A model generated the notes under the pieces. That model searched no databases. It saw nothing but the letters and a program-made list of their open reading frames with translations, and was not told where the DNA came from. From HGM04593 sp964458275 (lineage in GTDB: Bacteria > Bacteroidota > Bacteroidia > Bacteroidales > Bacteroidaceae), in the NCBI GenBank assembly GCA_964458275.1, contig CAYWIE010000030.1, forward strand, positions 1 through 28,649: a stretch of 28,649 bases of DNA, given 5' to 3'. This document shows positions 1-8,577 of the stretch, piece after piece. Within the stretch, counting starts at the first letter, position 1. Each line of letters begins with the position of its first letter. Position numbers and translations under genes: made by a program.

Positions 1-60
1 GACTTTAAGTTCCTAAAAAGTTTCGATGCGCAGAATTATATCGAACTCGCGTTAAAATAG
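1..60 (+). CDS. 3' end of an unidentified plus-strand gene (partial)
   Basis: Frame 1 is open from the window edge to a TAG at 58-60 and reads DFKFLKSFDAQNYIELALK. The other two plus frames stop within the first 15 bases. The stop codon lies inside the left arm of a perfect palindromic terminator (53-100), as expected for a real gene end. Only 19 residues are visible, so neither the family nor the function can be given. It is convergent with the large secreted-protein gene that ends at 147. Confidence 0.5.
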   Translation, partial: DFKFLKSFDAQNYIELALK

Positions 61-100
61 AATTAGCGCTCGGCAATTGCCGAGCGCTAATTCTATTTTA
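53..100. terminator. Perfect 48-bp palindrome, bidirectional terminator
   Basis: The 24 bases at 53-76 are the exact reverse complement of 77-100, with no unpaired loop in the DNA. The GC-rich core (AGCGCTCGGCA) is flanked by A-rich and T-rich arms, so the RNA from either strand forms a strong hairpin ending in a U-rich tract. It sits between two convergent genes, one ending at 60 (+) and one at 147 (-), and would terminate both. Confidence 0.85.
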
Positions 101-146
101 TGTATCAGACTATTCTATAGCCAATACATATTTTCTTTTATGCTGT

Positions 147-3100
147 TTACTTCACAAACAATTTCTTGGTTTCTATAATTCCGTTACGATAAACAGTGTT
201 TACGATGTTAACACCTTTTACGGGTTTGGGAACCTTGACACCTGCTGCTGTGTAGTAAGATACTGAAACAGCCTCGTCTCCCTCAATTATAAGGTCGCTG
301 ATAGATGTACGCTTGCTAACCGAACGCAGATGCCATTGCGACATTTCTGCAGAACCTGTCCAGTAGATGATGTCCCCGCCTACACCTGTTGCACTGTTGT
401 GCCCCTGAGTGTGGAATGCACCGTATGCCTTGTATGCTCTTTCGCTGCAAGGATAGAATATTTCCCATTTGTAGTTGCCGCGAGAACGGACAATATAGGG
501 GTATATAGAATCTTCCGTGAAACCGATATCCTCGCCGTTGTCTGTGGGCTCGGCAGAGACATACTGGTTGATCTCGAGGTTCCTGATGAAATATGCATTC
601 TCAGCCTCACTTGCGCTTATGAGTTCATTCTCAACCCATGATTTTACCATTTCGTTGTTTGTGGTGGGTATGAACTCGAATTTGTAGCGGTCGTGGGCAT
701 CGGCGATGCATGCAGGACCATCGGTCCACCATAGGCTGTACTCGCTTGTGCAGTGAGGGCTGTTGGCCTCAAAGTCATTGTAGTATCCGCAGATGGCCTT
801 TTTCACTCCCTGCTTCTTGAAGAAGTCTGCATATGCCGATTCAATAACATATATACCTTCTACCATGGGATTGAGTACTGCCTGACTGGCTGTTGTTATT
901 GTAGCCTCAAGCTGAGCAATTGCAGCCTTTGCATTTGCATCATCATTGGCTTCAAGTGCTTGCTGCGCCTTGGCGATAGCCGATGCAAATGCACCTGCCG
1001 TCTCTTCAGAGTAGTAACCAGGGTCCGGGCTTACCTCTATGTTCATATTCTCTGCTGTGGAAAGAATAGTTTTCAGCCAATAACAATGGGGACGATCCAT
1101 TGACACTTTGCAGATGCGCCACTCGCCCTCTCCATCAAAGTCGTTGTTGACAAGAGATTTTATAGAGAAGTTTCCGATTTTATCACCCCAATCCTGAACA
1201 ACGATATAAGGGTGGGGCTTAAGTTCTTGTGTCTCGCTATCTTCTCTGACGACAGTGTCGTTGTATTGGTAGATGACAAATGTGTTCTCGAATTCGCTCT
1301 TGCTAGCCTCAGCGCGAATTGATGCATTTGAAACGATATTGAATCTTGCAGCTTCGGCTTTGTCGAATGTTATGGCAGCTTCTCCCCAACCGTCATCATC
1401 GATTTTTCCCGACCAATATTTGCCGTCGGAGAGGCTTTGGATATAGAATGTTCCATCCTCATCGCCGGTTTTACGTATTGAGAATACATTTTGTGCTGCA
1501 ATTTTTGTTACCGATGTTGCTTTGTTTGATGAATAATACTTTTCGTTTCCTTCGCCGGTGCCTTCGGGAGCGCAATTCAAAAGACCTACGAGTGCATACA
1601 AGCCCTCATCTGTAAGCTGCGAAACATCTGTAATCTGCTCGCCCAATGTCGTGTTGTAGAAGTCCTTGAGTTCTACATCTGCGGGAGTATAGCTCTTGTC
1701 GCCCAATCCAATTACAAAGTCAGTGGGTGTTCCCACGCCTGTTTTGCGACCGTACTGTACATATTTGAATGAGCTTATAGGCTCGGGAAAGTTTACAATA
1801 AAGTGGTGGTAATTGGGGTCTTCATCGTATACAGGCTTGTATCCGCTACTCCATGTACTGTGAAGGTGTGTGGTGGGGTCACCATCCACAACGGCTGCAA
1901 AACCTTTGTAGTCTGAACCGTCTGGGCGCTCGTCGGGAATCATCACGCTGTTCGACTCAAAGTCCTCTGCGCTCAAGGAAATCTTGTTGCCGTTGCCATC
2001 GTAGAACTCGATCTCTCCCAATGAGAAGTATGCAAAGTCTGTACCTTTGTATCTTACCTTATTGTTGTTGTCGAATATTGTGAAGCGGAGCGATGATGTC
2101 TCTTCGGTGATGAAGTATGTAGGCGATTCCCAGCGGTAGCCACCGTAGCTTTCGAGTGTGCCGGGAAGTCCATCCTCTGTTGTGCCTACGCGGAAAGGAA
2201 GGTCCTTCACGTTGTTTATCTTGGACGCCCAGAATTTGTCTATTGCTTCGTAGATGGTTTCAATCGCAGCGTCAACGTCTGCAAGCGACTGGTAGTTGTC
2301 GACCATGCTTACAGCCTTGTCGCTTACGCTGCGTAAATTCTCGCCTGCGTCGTAGTCGTATGAACCTTCAACCCATTCGGGTGCCTGCGATGTGAGAATC
2401 TCTTCGTTTTCTATGGCATCAATTATGTATTGGATAGAGTCTACATATGCCCATATTGTTGTTGCAGCATATGCTCCTGTCAGTTTGTTGAGCTTGCTCT
2501 TCATTGCAATGACAGCTGCTGCTGTGGTATTCTCGTCGAGGATAAGTGCTTTCGCCTCGGCTATAGCATCTATCAGGCTGTCGTATTCTCCGTTGTCCTC
2601 TGCTTCTATTTTACCTATTGCATCGAGACGCTTCTGAGCCTCATCTATTGAAGTATTGAGTTGTGATGCAATAGCAGAACCGTTTATGGACGCCTTGAAT
2701 AGAGCCCAGTTGAATGTGCAGGGGCGAGCAAGTCTGTCGATGCTCTCCTTGTTGTTTTTTACAAGGCTCATCTTGCCGATGGGGTCGTATGCTATGATGT
2801 ACTCACTGTTGTTGAGTGTAAGAGCGAATTCGCCTTCTACTGAGTCGCATTCGCTGAATTGTATTGTCGCCGCATTCAGCTCATCGTTTGTCCATTGGTA
2901 CCAGCTCTTGTTCAGCTCGGCTTTGATGGGGTAGTGTCCGTTGTTAAGAAAGCAGATCTTGTATCCGTTCTCTACATTTTCGTCGGGGATGAGGTATATG
3001 AGTGATGCTGCATTCGCAGTAACGTCGCCGCCGTATGTGGAGTGGAAGAATGTTTTTCCATTATATATGCGGTTGATGGTGGTGCTGTATGTGTAGTTGT

Positions 3101-3773
3101 ATTCGTCGTCTCCACTGCTTCGCAGTACGAACAGTGCACCCTCTTCCTCAAGACTTTCGAGCGATGTAACCTGCTCGCCAAGCTGGAACTGCTGCTCGGG
3201 GTAGGGGTAATAGTCCTCGCCCGGAGTAATACCCATATGGGTTACAAGGTTCTTGTTGTAGTTTGAGCGTGAGTTGTAGCTGAACTGGAAACTGCTGATT
3301 GATTTTTCAAGTTCAAACTCAATGTATTGGTAAGCCTGAGGCAGTGCTCCTGCGCTCCATGTCGAGTGCATGAAAGTACTTTCGTTCTTGTCGTTGAGGG
3401 CTTCGAGTCCTCCGCCGTCGTTTGTGGCTACGGCGTTGCTGTTTGCGGTGTAAGAGATTTCTTTGCCTTCGCCGTCGTAAATTCTGAATTCACTGAAACT
3501 GAATAGCGGGAATCCTGGTCCGAAACCTACAGAGTAGCCGTCGCTTGAATTTGTAAGCGTGTCTATAGTGTTCGTTGAAATGACAGTGAAGCGGAGTGTG
3601 GATACTGCCTCTTCGAGATTGTAGACTTTTGACTTGTACACATAGTTGAGTACAATCTTGTCTCCGGGAAGCCCGTCTGCCCGGGTTACTGTAATAGGCC
3701 ATTCTTGTGTCTCTTGCGCTGTGCAAAAGATTGAAAGAAGCGCAAATAGAACTGTTGCTAATAGATTTTTCAT
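147..3773 (-). CDS. Large secreted modular protein with two discoidin-like domains
   Basis: 1208 residues from an ATG at 3773, chosen over an upstream ATG at 3827 because it begins a clean signal peptide (MKNLLATVLFALLSIFCTAQ). Residues about 24-190 and about 555-700 are two copies of one beta-rich module; both contain LRFT, an (E)(F)YDG(E/N)G(K/N)(E/K)IS segment and an (L/M)HSTWS(A/S)G motif, which resembles F5/8 type C (discoidin) carbohydrate-binding folds. Between them is a ricin-like stretch, then a helical Ala-rich segment (about 385-540) like the spacers seen in FIVAR-type surface proteins. A second ricin-like and helical part follows. The C-terminal roughly 50 residues, ending in ETKKLFVK, look like a short cell-surface/type IX-like sorting tail. 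I see no HExxH or glycosidase signature, so binding of host or dietary glycans is an inference. It is transcribed alone. Confidence 0.85.
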   Translation of the reverse strand: MKNLLATVLFALLSIFCTAQETQEWPITVTRADGLPGDKIVLNYVYKSKVYNLEEAVSTLRFTVISTNTIDTLTNSSDGYSVGFGPGFPLFSFSEFRIYDGEGKEISYTANSNAVATNDGGGLEALNDKNESTFMHSTWSAGALPQAYQYIEFELEKSISSFQFSYNSRSNYNKNLVTHMGITPGEDYYPYPEQQFQLGEQVTSLESLEEEGALFVLRSSGDDEYNYTYSTTINRIYNGKTFFHSTYGGDVTANAASLIYLIPDENVENGYKICFLNNGHYPIKAELNKSWYQWTNDELNAATIQFSECDSVEGEFALTLNNSEYIIAYDPIGKMSLVKNNKESIDRLARPCTFNWALFKASINGSAIASQLNTSIDEAQKRLDAIGKIEAEDNGEYDSLIDAIAEAKALILDENTTAAAVIAMKSKLNKLTGAYAATTIWAYVDSIQYIIDAIENEEILTSQAPEWVEGSYDYDAGENLRSVSDKAVSMVDNYQSLADVDAAIETIYEAIDKFWASKINNVKDLPFRVGTTEDGLPGTLESYGGYRWESPTYFITEETSSLRFTIFDNNNKVRYKGTDFAYFSLGEIEFYDGNGNKISLSAEDFESNSVMIPDERPDGSDYKGFAAVVDGDPTTHLHSTWSSGYKPVYDEDPNYHHFIVNFPEPISSFKYVQYGRKTGVGTPTDFVIGLGDKSYTPADVELKDFYNTTLGEQITDVSQLTDEGLYALVGLLNCAPEGTGEGNEKYYSSNKATSVTKIAAQNVFSIRKTGDEDGTFYIQSLSDGKYWSGKIDDDGWGEAAITFDKAEAARFNIVSNASIRAEASKSEFENTFVIYQYNDTVVREDSETQELKPHPYIVVQDWGDKIGNFSIKSLVNNDFDGEGEWRICKVSMDRPHCYWLKTILSTAENMNIEVSPDPGYYSEETAGAFASAIAKAQQALEANDDANAKAAIAQLEATITTASQAVLNPMVEGIYVIESAYADFFKKQGVKKAICGYYNDFEANSPHCTSEYSLWWTDGPACIADAHDRYKFEFIPTTNNEMVKSWVENELISASEAENAYFIRNLEINQYVSAEPTDNGEDIGFTEDSIYPYIVRSRGNYKWEIFYPCSERAYKAYGAFHTQGHNSATGVGGDIIYWTGSAEMSQWHLRSVSKRTSISDLIIEGDEAVSVSYYTAAGVKVPKPVKGVNIVNTVYRNGIIETKKLFVK

Positions 3774-3800
3774 TGATGTTTTGGTTTTAAAATATATCAG

Positions 3801-3828
3801 CAAATATATAATATTTTTATAAAACAAT
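3801..3828 (-). promoter_or_regulatory. Probable Bacteroidetes-type promoter of the 147-3773 gene
   Basis: On the minus strand TATATTTG (3808-3801) fits the -7 consensus TAnnTTTG, and ATTG (3828-3825), 16 nt upstream, is a weak match to the -33 TTTG. The start site would fall near 3794, about 20 nt before the ATG at 3773. The -33 match and the spacing (19-21 nt is usual) are imperfect. Confidence 0.35.
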
Positions 3829-4059
3829 TGAATATTTTGTACTAAATAAATATAATTTTTTTCGTCTCTTTGATTCCTCCGTAGTGTTATATGGAGATGA
3901 AAGTGAGTGTACGTAGTGGAAATGTAGGTTGTGATTTCAGTGTAACAAAATTTCTTGTTTGAATTAAGAGCCTTGTTTTAATAATTTTTACTTAGTATAT
4001 GACAATTTTTTGAATTTTACCCCAATAATTTATTGATTATCTGGTGATTATATTTGTAA
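3829..4059. other. AT-rich intergenic spacer, no gene seen
   Basis: No reading frame here carries recognisable protein sequence, and I see no tRNA or strong hairpin. It lies between the promoter region of the secreted protein and the transposase remnant. A plus-strand TAA at 4057-4059 closes the transposase frame on its upstream side. Small unrecognised RNAs cannot be excluded. Confidence 0.5.
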
Positions 4060-4635
4060 AAGACCTTAAAATTCCGTAACTTTAAGGCAGTTAACTACCA
4101 CATTAGGATACGTGAAAACTTCCATGTCATCAGGCATGATAAGGAGGCCAAAGCATATTGGCTTTTCACGGACCTCAAACTTGGCGAGTGTAAACATCTT
4201 TCAGGTATCTACTATGTCAACGGGCAGCCTTGCTAACTGTCGGGGTCTAAAATCAAGGACAAGGAGGGAAAGCCTGAGCTTCAGATCCTTGTTTCTTATT
4301 GCAATGCCGAGGAAGCACTTGAAATGTACAAGCAGAGATGGCAGATTGAGACGATGTTCAAAGTTCTAAAGAGCAGCGGCTTCAACATTGAAGACTCTCA
4401 CGTCAGAATCAAAGAACGCATGGTCAATCTGTTTGCCATCGTCATGATTGCATATGTCTGGTGTTACCTCGTAGGTATCTATATTCATGAAAATATCAAG
4501 GAGATAAAGGTTCTGAACCACGGAAAAAAGGCCAAAAGCCTCTTCAAATACGAGCTGGAGTACATCTCACAGTGTCTTCTGAACCACAGAAACCGGTATC
4601 AAATCGATATCTTCAAATTTTTGTCATATACTTAG
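4060..4635 (+). pseudogene. IS4-family transposase remnant (5'-truncated, internal stop)
   Basis: One frame reads from about 4060 to a TAG at 4633-4635 and carries the C-terminal part of an IS4-type DDE transposase. It has a conserved YHIRIRENF segment at about 4096, then KDKEGKPELQILVSY, then YKQRWQIETMFKVLK from 4327. That last piece is the IS4 signature Y-(2)-R-(3)-E-(6)-K and holds the third catalytic acidic residue. An in-frame TAA at 4234-4236 interrupts it just before LSGSK. The N-terminal half with the first catalytic Asp is missing, and the homology starts abruptly at about 4090. The longest intact piece starts at ATG 4324 (103 residues). It is not mobile by itself. I infer an old insertion with a 5' or internal deletion; its 3' end abuts the lipoprotein gene. 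Confidence 0.85.
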
Positions 4636-4651
4636 TTCCCTGACCTTAAAA
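4062..4651. repeat. 10-bp direct repeat flanking the IS remnant (possible target duplication)
   Basis: GACCTTAAAA occurs at 4062-4071 and again at 4642-4651, just outside the two ends of the recognisable transposase sequence. IS4-family elements commonly duplicate about 9-12 bp of target, so this could be the footprint of the insertion. I could not recognise convincing terminal inverted repeats next to it, and a chance match in AT-rich DNA is possible. Confidence 0.3.
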
Positions 4652-4812
4652 AAGGAACCGCCGGGTAACCTGTTGCCATACTGCGCAAATTGCGCAAGAA
4701 AGGTAGCTAACTTTTCATTATGATATTCGCCGATGGCGCTGTCTGGACTGCCGCCTCCCGAACAGCCCGCAAGCAGCAGTGCGCACGCTATTAATGCAAA
4801 TGAAATTTTCAT
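4624..4812 (-). CDS. Small lipoprotein, apparently truncated by the IS remnant
   Basis: 62 residues from an ATG at 4812. The N-terminus is a typical lipoprotein signal (MKISFALIACALLLAGC) with the lipobox LAGC followed by SGGG, a Bacteroidetes-like surface-lipoprotein start. About 40 residues of mature protein follow (including EYHNEKLATFLAQFAQYGNRLP), which I do not recognise. The last few codons (VRELSI and stop) run into the 3' end of the transposase remnant, so the true C-terminus was probably replaced. If the 10-bp direct repeat is a target duplication, the original frame would continue from the left copy through about 14 further codons to a TAA at 4017-4019. It may be a dead gene fragment or a still-exported short lipopeptide. 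Confidence 0.5.
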   Translation of the reverse strand: MKISFALIACALLLAGCSGGGSPDSAIGEYHNEKLATFLAQFAQYGNRLPGGSFFKVRELSI

Positions 4813-4839
4813 GTTGTTCTTATTTATTAAATAACTATT

Positions 4840-4862
4840 GTATGGTTATATTTGAACCATAC
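4840..4862. promoter_or_regulatory. 8-bp inverted repeat upstream of the lipoprotein
   Basis: GTATGGTT (4840-4847) and AACCATAC (4855-4862) form a perfect inverted repeat around a 7-base AT-rich loop, 28-50 bases upstream of the lipoprotein ATG. It could be an operator or a leader hairpin. There is no T-run directly after it on the minus strand, so it is unlikely to be a terminator. Confidence 0.3.
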
Positions 4863-4866
4863 TTTT

Positions 4867-4905
4867 AAAAACGCAGCACCCCCGCTTTCAAGGGCAGGAG
4901 TGCTG
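4867..4905 (-). terminator. Rho-independent terminator after the DUF3857 gene pair
   Basis: On the minus strand CAGCACTCCTGC (4905-4894) pairs with GCGGGGGTGCTG (4885-4874) over 12 bp with two G-U pairs and an 8-base loop. CGTTTTT follows at once. It lies 22 bases past the stop of the gene ending at 4928 and ends the transcription unit 8520-4928 before the lipoprotein. Confidence 0.75.
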
Positions 4906-4927
4906 ATGTGTATCTTTTTATAAAAAG

Positions 4928-6556
4928 TTACTTCTTTGCAATAACCTTGCGGTAGGCAGGGTTGTTCCAGAGTCTCATTATCTCGTAGAACTCCTTATAC
5001 TTCGCAGCAGGGATGATGTCGGTGTAAAGCTCTATCGAGCGTTTTACTACAATCTTGCCATCCTCGTTAGCGATTGATATGCTTACACAGCCTACAGAGT
5101 TCTTCACGCTCTTGCTTGCGTTCTTGGTTACCGACTTTACACCGTTGAGGCTGATGATGTATTCGTTCTTCTCGTTGACGATGTAGGGAATTGCAAAGGG
5201 CGCTGTGCGCTCCTTGCTGAGTCGGGTGATGCCCCACTTGTCAACGCATCCTGTGGCCGGCGAAGGAAGAGTGTAGGTTATATATCCGCTGTTCTCAGAC
5301 ACCTTCTCCTCTTTAACGTATTCGCGGCTGTTGTCGTTGCCACGCAGAGGAGTTACATTGAATCTGTAATCCTGAACCGCCTTTTTTGCCGAAAGGGTTA
5401 CGTTGCCCGTAAGAGTAATTTCAGTGTCGGCAGGCTCCATCTCTATTGCATTGCCTGCAAGGTCGAAAATAGAGTATTGCGATGTGCGCCATTTGAGCAG
5501 CGACTCTCCGAGTGTGCGCAACGAATAGAGACGACCGCCACAAAGAACCATATATTCAGCGACGTTGCGTATAGTCTTTACCTCTTGAGCCGCAGGGAAT
5601 GCCACCACAGCCTGAGCGCTCAGACCCTCGGCACGCATCAGCTTCGCCATTGCGAGAGCCTTCTCAGCCTCTGTGCCGTACGCTGTCTCCATCACTCTGC
5701 CACACTGACGTACAGAGTTCGCTGTGTGGTAGGGCTGCACCTTGCATGTGCCAAGACCGTTGACGATGTACTTCTGCACAGCCTCGGCACGCTTAAGGTC
5801 GCTGTCTGCACCCTGCATATATTCGCGCGGAGTGCGGCGAAGGTCGCGTGTCTCTATTGTAAGGGGCATCAGATTGTCGGCAAGGCTGCCTGAAGTTGTT
5901 ACCGACAGATGGGGCAGACCGCCGTAGCCGTAGGGAGTGTCAGCCTCGCCTTTTGCCGGTTTTACGCCTGAGAATGTCCAAGTGTATCTGCCCCCCTTTA
6001 CTGAAGGCTTCACCTTTGAACCGGTAAGGCTCCAGCGCAACGGAGTGCCTTCGGGAACATTTACAATTACCTGATACTTCTCTATTTCGGCTCCTGCCAC
6101 TCCAATCACCTCATCAATGTCGAGAGAACTGTATATGCCGGGCTCTGTGGTTACGGTGTACTCAAGATAGGAGGTTGCACCAAGTTCGAGTCCTGTATGG
6201 GTTATTACAAGCTCTGTGAGCTTGTTGTAGTCGGGCGCCTTTGCTGCAATCGAGGGAAGCACATAGTTGAAGGCATTGGCAGGAGTCTTTATTACCGTAC
6301 CGTCCTTCTGCACTGTGTAGGAGGTGTCTACCTTTATCTTCTGGTATTCGGGATTGTACACAACGAATGTCTCGCCGAAGAGTGTGAAGAACGAGTAGTG
6401 GGTGTTGTAACAGAGAACCTTTGTTACCTTCTGTGTTATTCCGCCATCGGCTGTGAGTGTATATTCGTTAATTATCTTCTTGTATGTTCCATCTGCTGCT
6501 GCAAACAGCTGTATGGCCAACATCATAGCCATTGCAAAAATTATATTCCTTTTCAT
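4928..6556 (-). CDS. DUF3857-type exported protein with degenerate transglutaminase domain
   Basis: 542 residues from an ATG at 6556 with a signal peptide (MKRNIIFAMAMMLAIQLFAAA). Residues about 20-230 match the beta-rich DUF3857 layout of the neighbouring gene at 6562-8520. Residues about 255-370 correspond to the transglutaminase core, but the catalytic Cys is gone: the neighbour's GVCKDKA aligns with GTEAEKA here, placing Glu296 at the Cys position. The His and Asp motifs are also lost (AEYMVLCGGRLYSLRTL where the neighbour has NHCVTVV and MPLDPT). The rest (about 390-542) is beta-rich and ends in YRKVIAKK. It starts 5 bases after its paralogue, so both are surely co-transcribed. I infer a non-catalytic partner or binding protein; the function is unknown. 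Confidence 0.8.
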   Translation of the reverse strand: MKRNIIFAMAMMLAIQLFAAADGTYKKIINEYTLTADGGITQKVTKVLCYNTHYSFFTLFGETFVVYNPEYQKIKVDTSYTVQKDGTVIKTPANAFNYVLPSIAAKAPDYNKLTELVITHTGLELGATSYLEYTVTTEPGIYSSLDIDEVIGVAGAEIEKYQVIVNVPEGTPLRWSLTGSKVKPSVKGGRYTWTFSGVKPAKGEADTPYGYGGLPHLSVTTSGSLADNLMPLTIETRDLRRTPREYMQGADSDLKRAEAVQKYIVNGLGTCKVQPYHTANSVRQCGRVMETAYGTEAEKALAMAKLMRAEGLSAQAVVAFPAAQEVKTIRNVAEYMVLCGGRLYSLRTLGESLLKWRTSQYSIFDLAGNAIEMEPADTEITLTGNVTLSAKKAVQDYRFNVTPLRGNDNSREYVKEEKVSENSGYITYTLPSPATGCVDKWGITRLSKERTAPFAIPYIVNEKNEYIISLNGVKSVTKNASKSVKNSVGCVSISIANEDGKIVVKRSIELYTDIIPAAKYKEFYEIMRLWNNPAYRKVIAKK

Positions 6557-6561
6557 ACCTT

Positions 6562-8520
6562 TTAGTTCTTCTCAAATACCAATACGCTGTTTGTCATCTC
6601 TTTGAATGTGTTGACTGCCCCGCGGAACTGTGCCCAGTCGCTGCTTTCGTAGACACGCTTGCCGAGTGAAATCTTCTGCTCGGCGCGGAGCTTTGTACCC
6701 TCTTGTGCTATGCTGCCCGATGCACTTGCCACATTGCCTTCGGATGAGAGGCTCTTTGCATCCTGAAGCATCTTGTAGCCCTTGGGCAATGTCATTGTCT
6801 CGTTCAGTTCCACATAGCGCGAGCAGGCATCCTTGAAGGCATGTTTGCGCTCCTCGATGCTTGTGTCCACTCTGAGGAATGAGCATACTCCGCTGTAAAG
6901 TCCTGAGAATACCAAGGGCTTGCAGATGAGCACTCCATCGCCGGCAGTGGCGTATGAGGGGATGCTGAATGTTATCTTAAGCTCGATGGGAGCCTTCTGA
7001 TAATCCTTTGCGTCCTTGCAGCTGTAGCTTGTGAGTGTAGCCTGCGGAGAGACGGCGAGCAGCTGGTTTTCGAGTGCGCGGTAGATGCGGTCGGCATATC
7101 CTTGCAGGAAGGGCGAGCGTACAGAGCCGTCAGACTGTCCTTCGGCGTTGACGGTAAACTCGCCTGTCAGTGTACCGTCGGCAGAGAGTGCTGTCTTTGC
7201 ATTTATCTTGAGATAGTGGTTCATGGGGTCGGATACGGGAGTGAGGCAGAGATCGGAACCTTCGGGGATGCCCGGAAGATAGTTCTGCTGCTGCTCGGCA
7301 CTCGACCACAGCTCGCGCTTGAAAGGTACCCATGTGGGGTCGAGAGGCATATATGTGCCGTCGTCGAGCTTAACCACTGTAACGCAGTGGTTGAAGTGGT
7401 CGGCAGGGATTGTCTCTATGCGCGAACCTGCCATTGTCATTGCGGGATAGGCTTCGAAGCCTGCCATGCGCAACATTGAGATGAGCAGGGCTGCCTTGTC
7501 TTTGCAGACACCGCAACGGTCTGTGAAGTTCATCTTTGTGTTGTGCAGTGTGTAACCCTCGCCTTTGCCCATAGGAATACCTGAGTAGCGCATATTGTCG
7601 GCTACCCAGTGGGTGAGAATGGATATTTTCTGCATTTTGTCCTTTACTCCCTTCAGAAGTTCGTCAACCTTTTTCTGTGCTTCGGGCAGGGGCTCGAAGC
7701 TGCCGTAGTCTTCGTTAACGTTGTAGAACCACAGGGATTTGTCCTGCCACTTCCCGGTAGAGGAGAGCATGAGCTTGGGTGCGACGTCGTAGAGAGAGAC
7801 CATATTCTTCTCGCTCTTGAAGGGGAGTGCCATCGGAAGAGAGAATGTGTAGAGGTTGCGGTCTCCGGTCTTGCGCACCGATGAACGGCACTCGCCCTGA
7901 TAGAATTCGTACTGTACGGGCTTGCCTGCGGGCACGCTTACGCTGTACACCTTTTCTATCGTGGGATAGTCCACCCAGAAGGGTACAATGTCGTAGAATT
8001 CGCCGCGCATGGGGGGAACGAAGCGTTCATCGTCATCGGAGGGAATATCGGCGAGAAGGGCATATGTAAAGCCTTTCTTCTTGATTGTATAGTCTATAAT
8101 ATCGCCGGGATTCACCTCGCCAATCTCTATCATTATCTGTCGGGCACCCCAATAGATGGCGCGTGCAGGGGCTGCGTAGTCGCAGGTGGTTGCAGGGTCG
8201 ATGGTGCGTACTGTGCCGTCGGCACCGTAGACAGTTACCTTATCGAAACGTGCCTCGGCTGTCAACGGATCGTAGTCGTAGACAAGTACACGATGGGCAA
8301 GCGCACCCCGTCTGTCCTGTATGCGCAATGCCTTGTGAATGGTGAAACTGCCGGAACCGTTGTCGGCTACGCTTACTCCGGTGCTGTCGAGCAACACCGA
8401 TACGGATGCAGAGGAGAAATTCTTGTCTCCTTTAGCCTTTTCGACTGCTGCCGACCAATTTTGTGCCATTGAGACAACGCTTGTCAGAAGCGCGAAAAGT
8501 AAGATTGCTGTTCTATTCAT
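6562..8520 (-). CDS. DUF3857 / transglutaminase-like exported protein
   Basis: 652 residues with a signal peptide (MNRTAILLFALLTSVVSMAQ). The N-terminal DUF3857 domain covers about residues 40-240 and the transglutaminase-like core about 280-410. The core has a full triad: Cys339 in RCGVCKDKAALL, His378 in FNHCVTVV and Asp394 in MPLDPTW. A C-terminal beta-rich domain follows to residue 652. Family members act outside the cytoplasm, in the periplasm or at the cell surface, as peptidase- or transamidase-like enzymes of mostly unknown substrate. It is the first gene of a two-gene unit with the degenerate paralogue 5 bases downstream. The gene is separated from the operon upstream of it by the terminator at 8542-8576. 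No clear TAnnTTTG promoter is visible in the short gap. Confidence 0.85.
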   Translation of the reverse strand: MNRTAILLFALLTSVVSMAQNWSAAVEKAKGDKNFSSASVSVLLDSTGVSVADNGSGSFTIHKALRIQDRRGALAHRVLVYDYDPLTAEARFDKVTVYGADGTVRTIDPATTCDYAAPARAIYWGARQIMIEIGEVNPGDIIDYTIKKKGFTYALLADIPSDDDERFVPPMRGEFYDIVPFWVDYPTIEKVYSVSVPAGKPVQYEFYQGECRSSVRKTGDRNLYTFSLPMALPFKSEKNMVSLYDVAPKLMLSSTGKWQDKSLWFYNVNEDYGSFEPLPEAQKKVDELLKGVKDKMQKISILTHWVADNMRYSGIPMGKGEGYTLHNTKMNFTDRCGVCKDKAALLISMLRMAGFEAYPAMTMAGSRIETIPADHFNHCVTVVKLDDGTYMPLDPTWVPFKRELWSSAEQQQNYLPGIPEGSDLCLTPVSDPMNHYLKINAKTALSADGTLTGEFTVNAEGQSDGSVRSPFLQGYADRIYRALENQLLAVSPQATLTSYSCKDAKDYQKAPIELKITFSIPSYATAGDGVLICKPLVFSGLYSGVCSFLRVDTSIEERKHAFKDACSRYVELNETMTLPKGYKMLQDAKSLSSEGNVASASGSIAQEGTKLRAEQKISLGKRVYESSDWAQFRGAVNTFKEMTNSVLVFEKN

Positions 8521-8541
8521 TGTTATGTATATGGATTATTA

Positions 8542-8576
8542 AAAACTAAAAAGCTGTCAAACAGCTTTTTAGTTTT
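8542..8576. terminator. Strong terminator between two minus-strand units
   Basis: AAAACTAAAAAGCTGT (8542-8557) and ACAGCTTTTTAGTTTT (8561-8576) are perfectly complementary over 16 bp with a 3-base loop. It starts 2 bases after the stop of the nucleotidyltransferase-kinase gene (8578) and ends the four-gene operon upstream. The A/T-rich arms let it work on either strand. Confidence 0.8.
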
Positions 8577-8577
8577 C

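Noticed and set aside
4112..4369. 85-codon plus-strand frame inside the IS remnant
   Set aside because: It is an out-of-frame reading of the transposase; the recognisable IS4 sequence is in the frame of ATG 4324.
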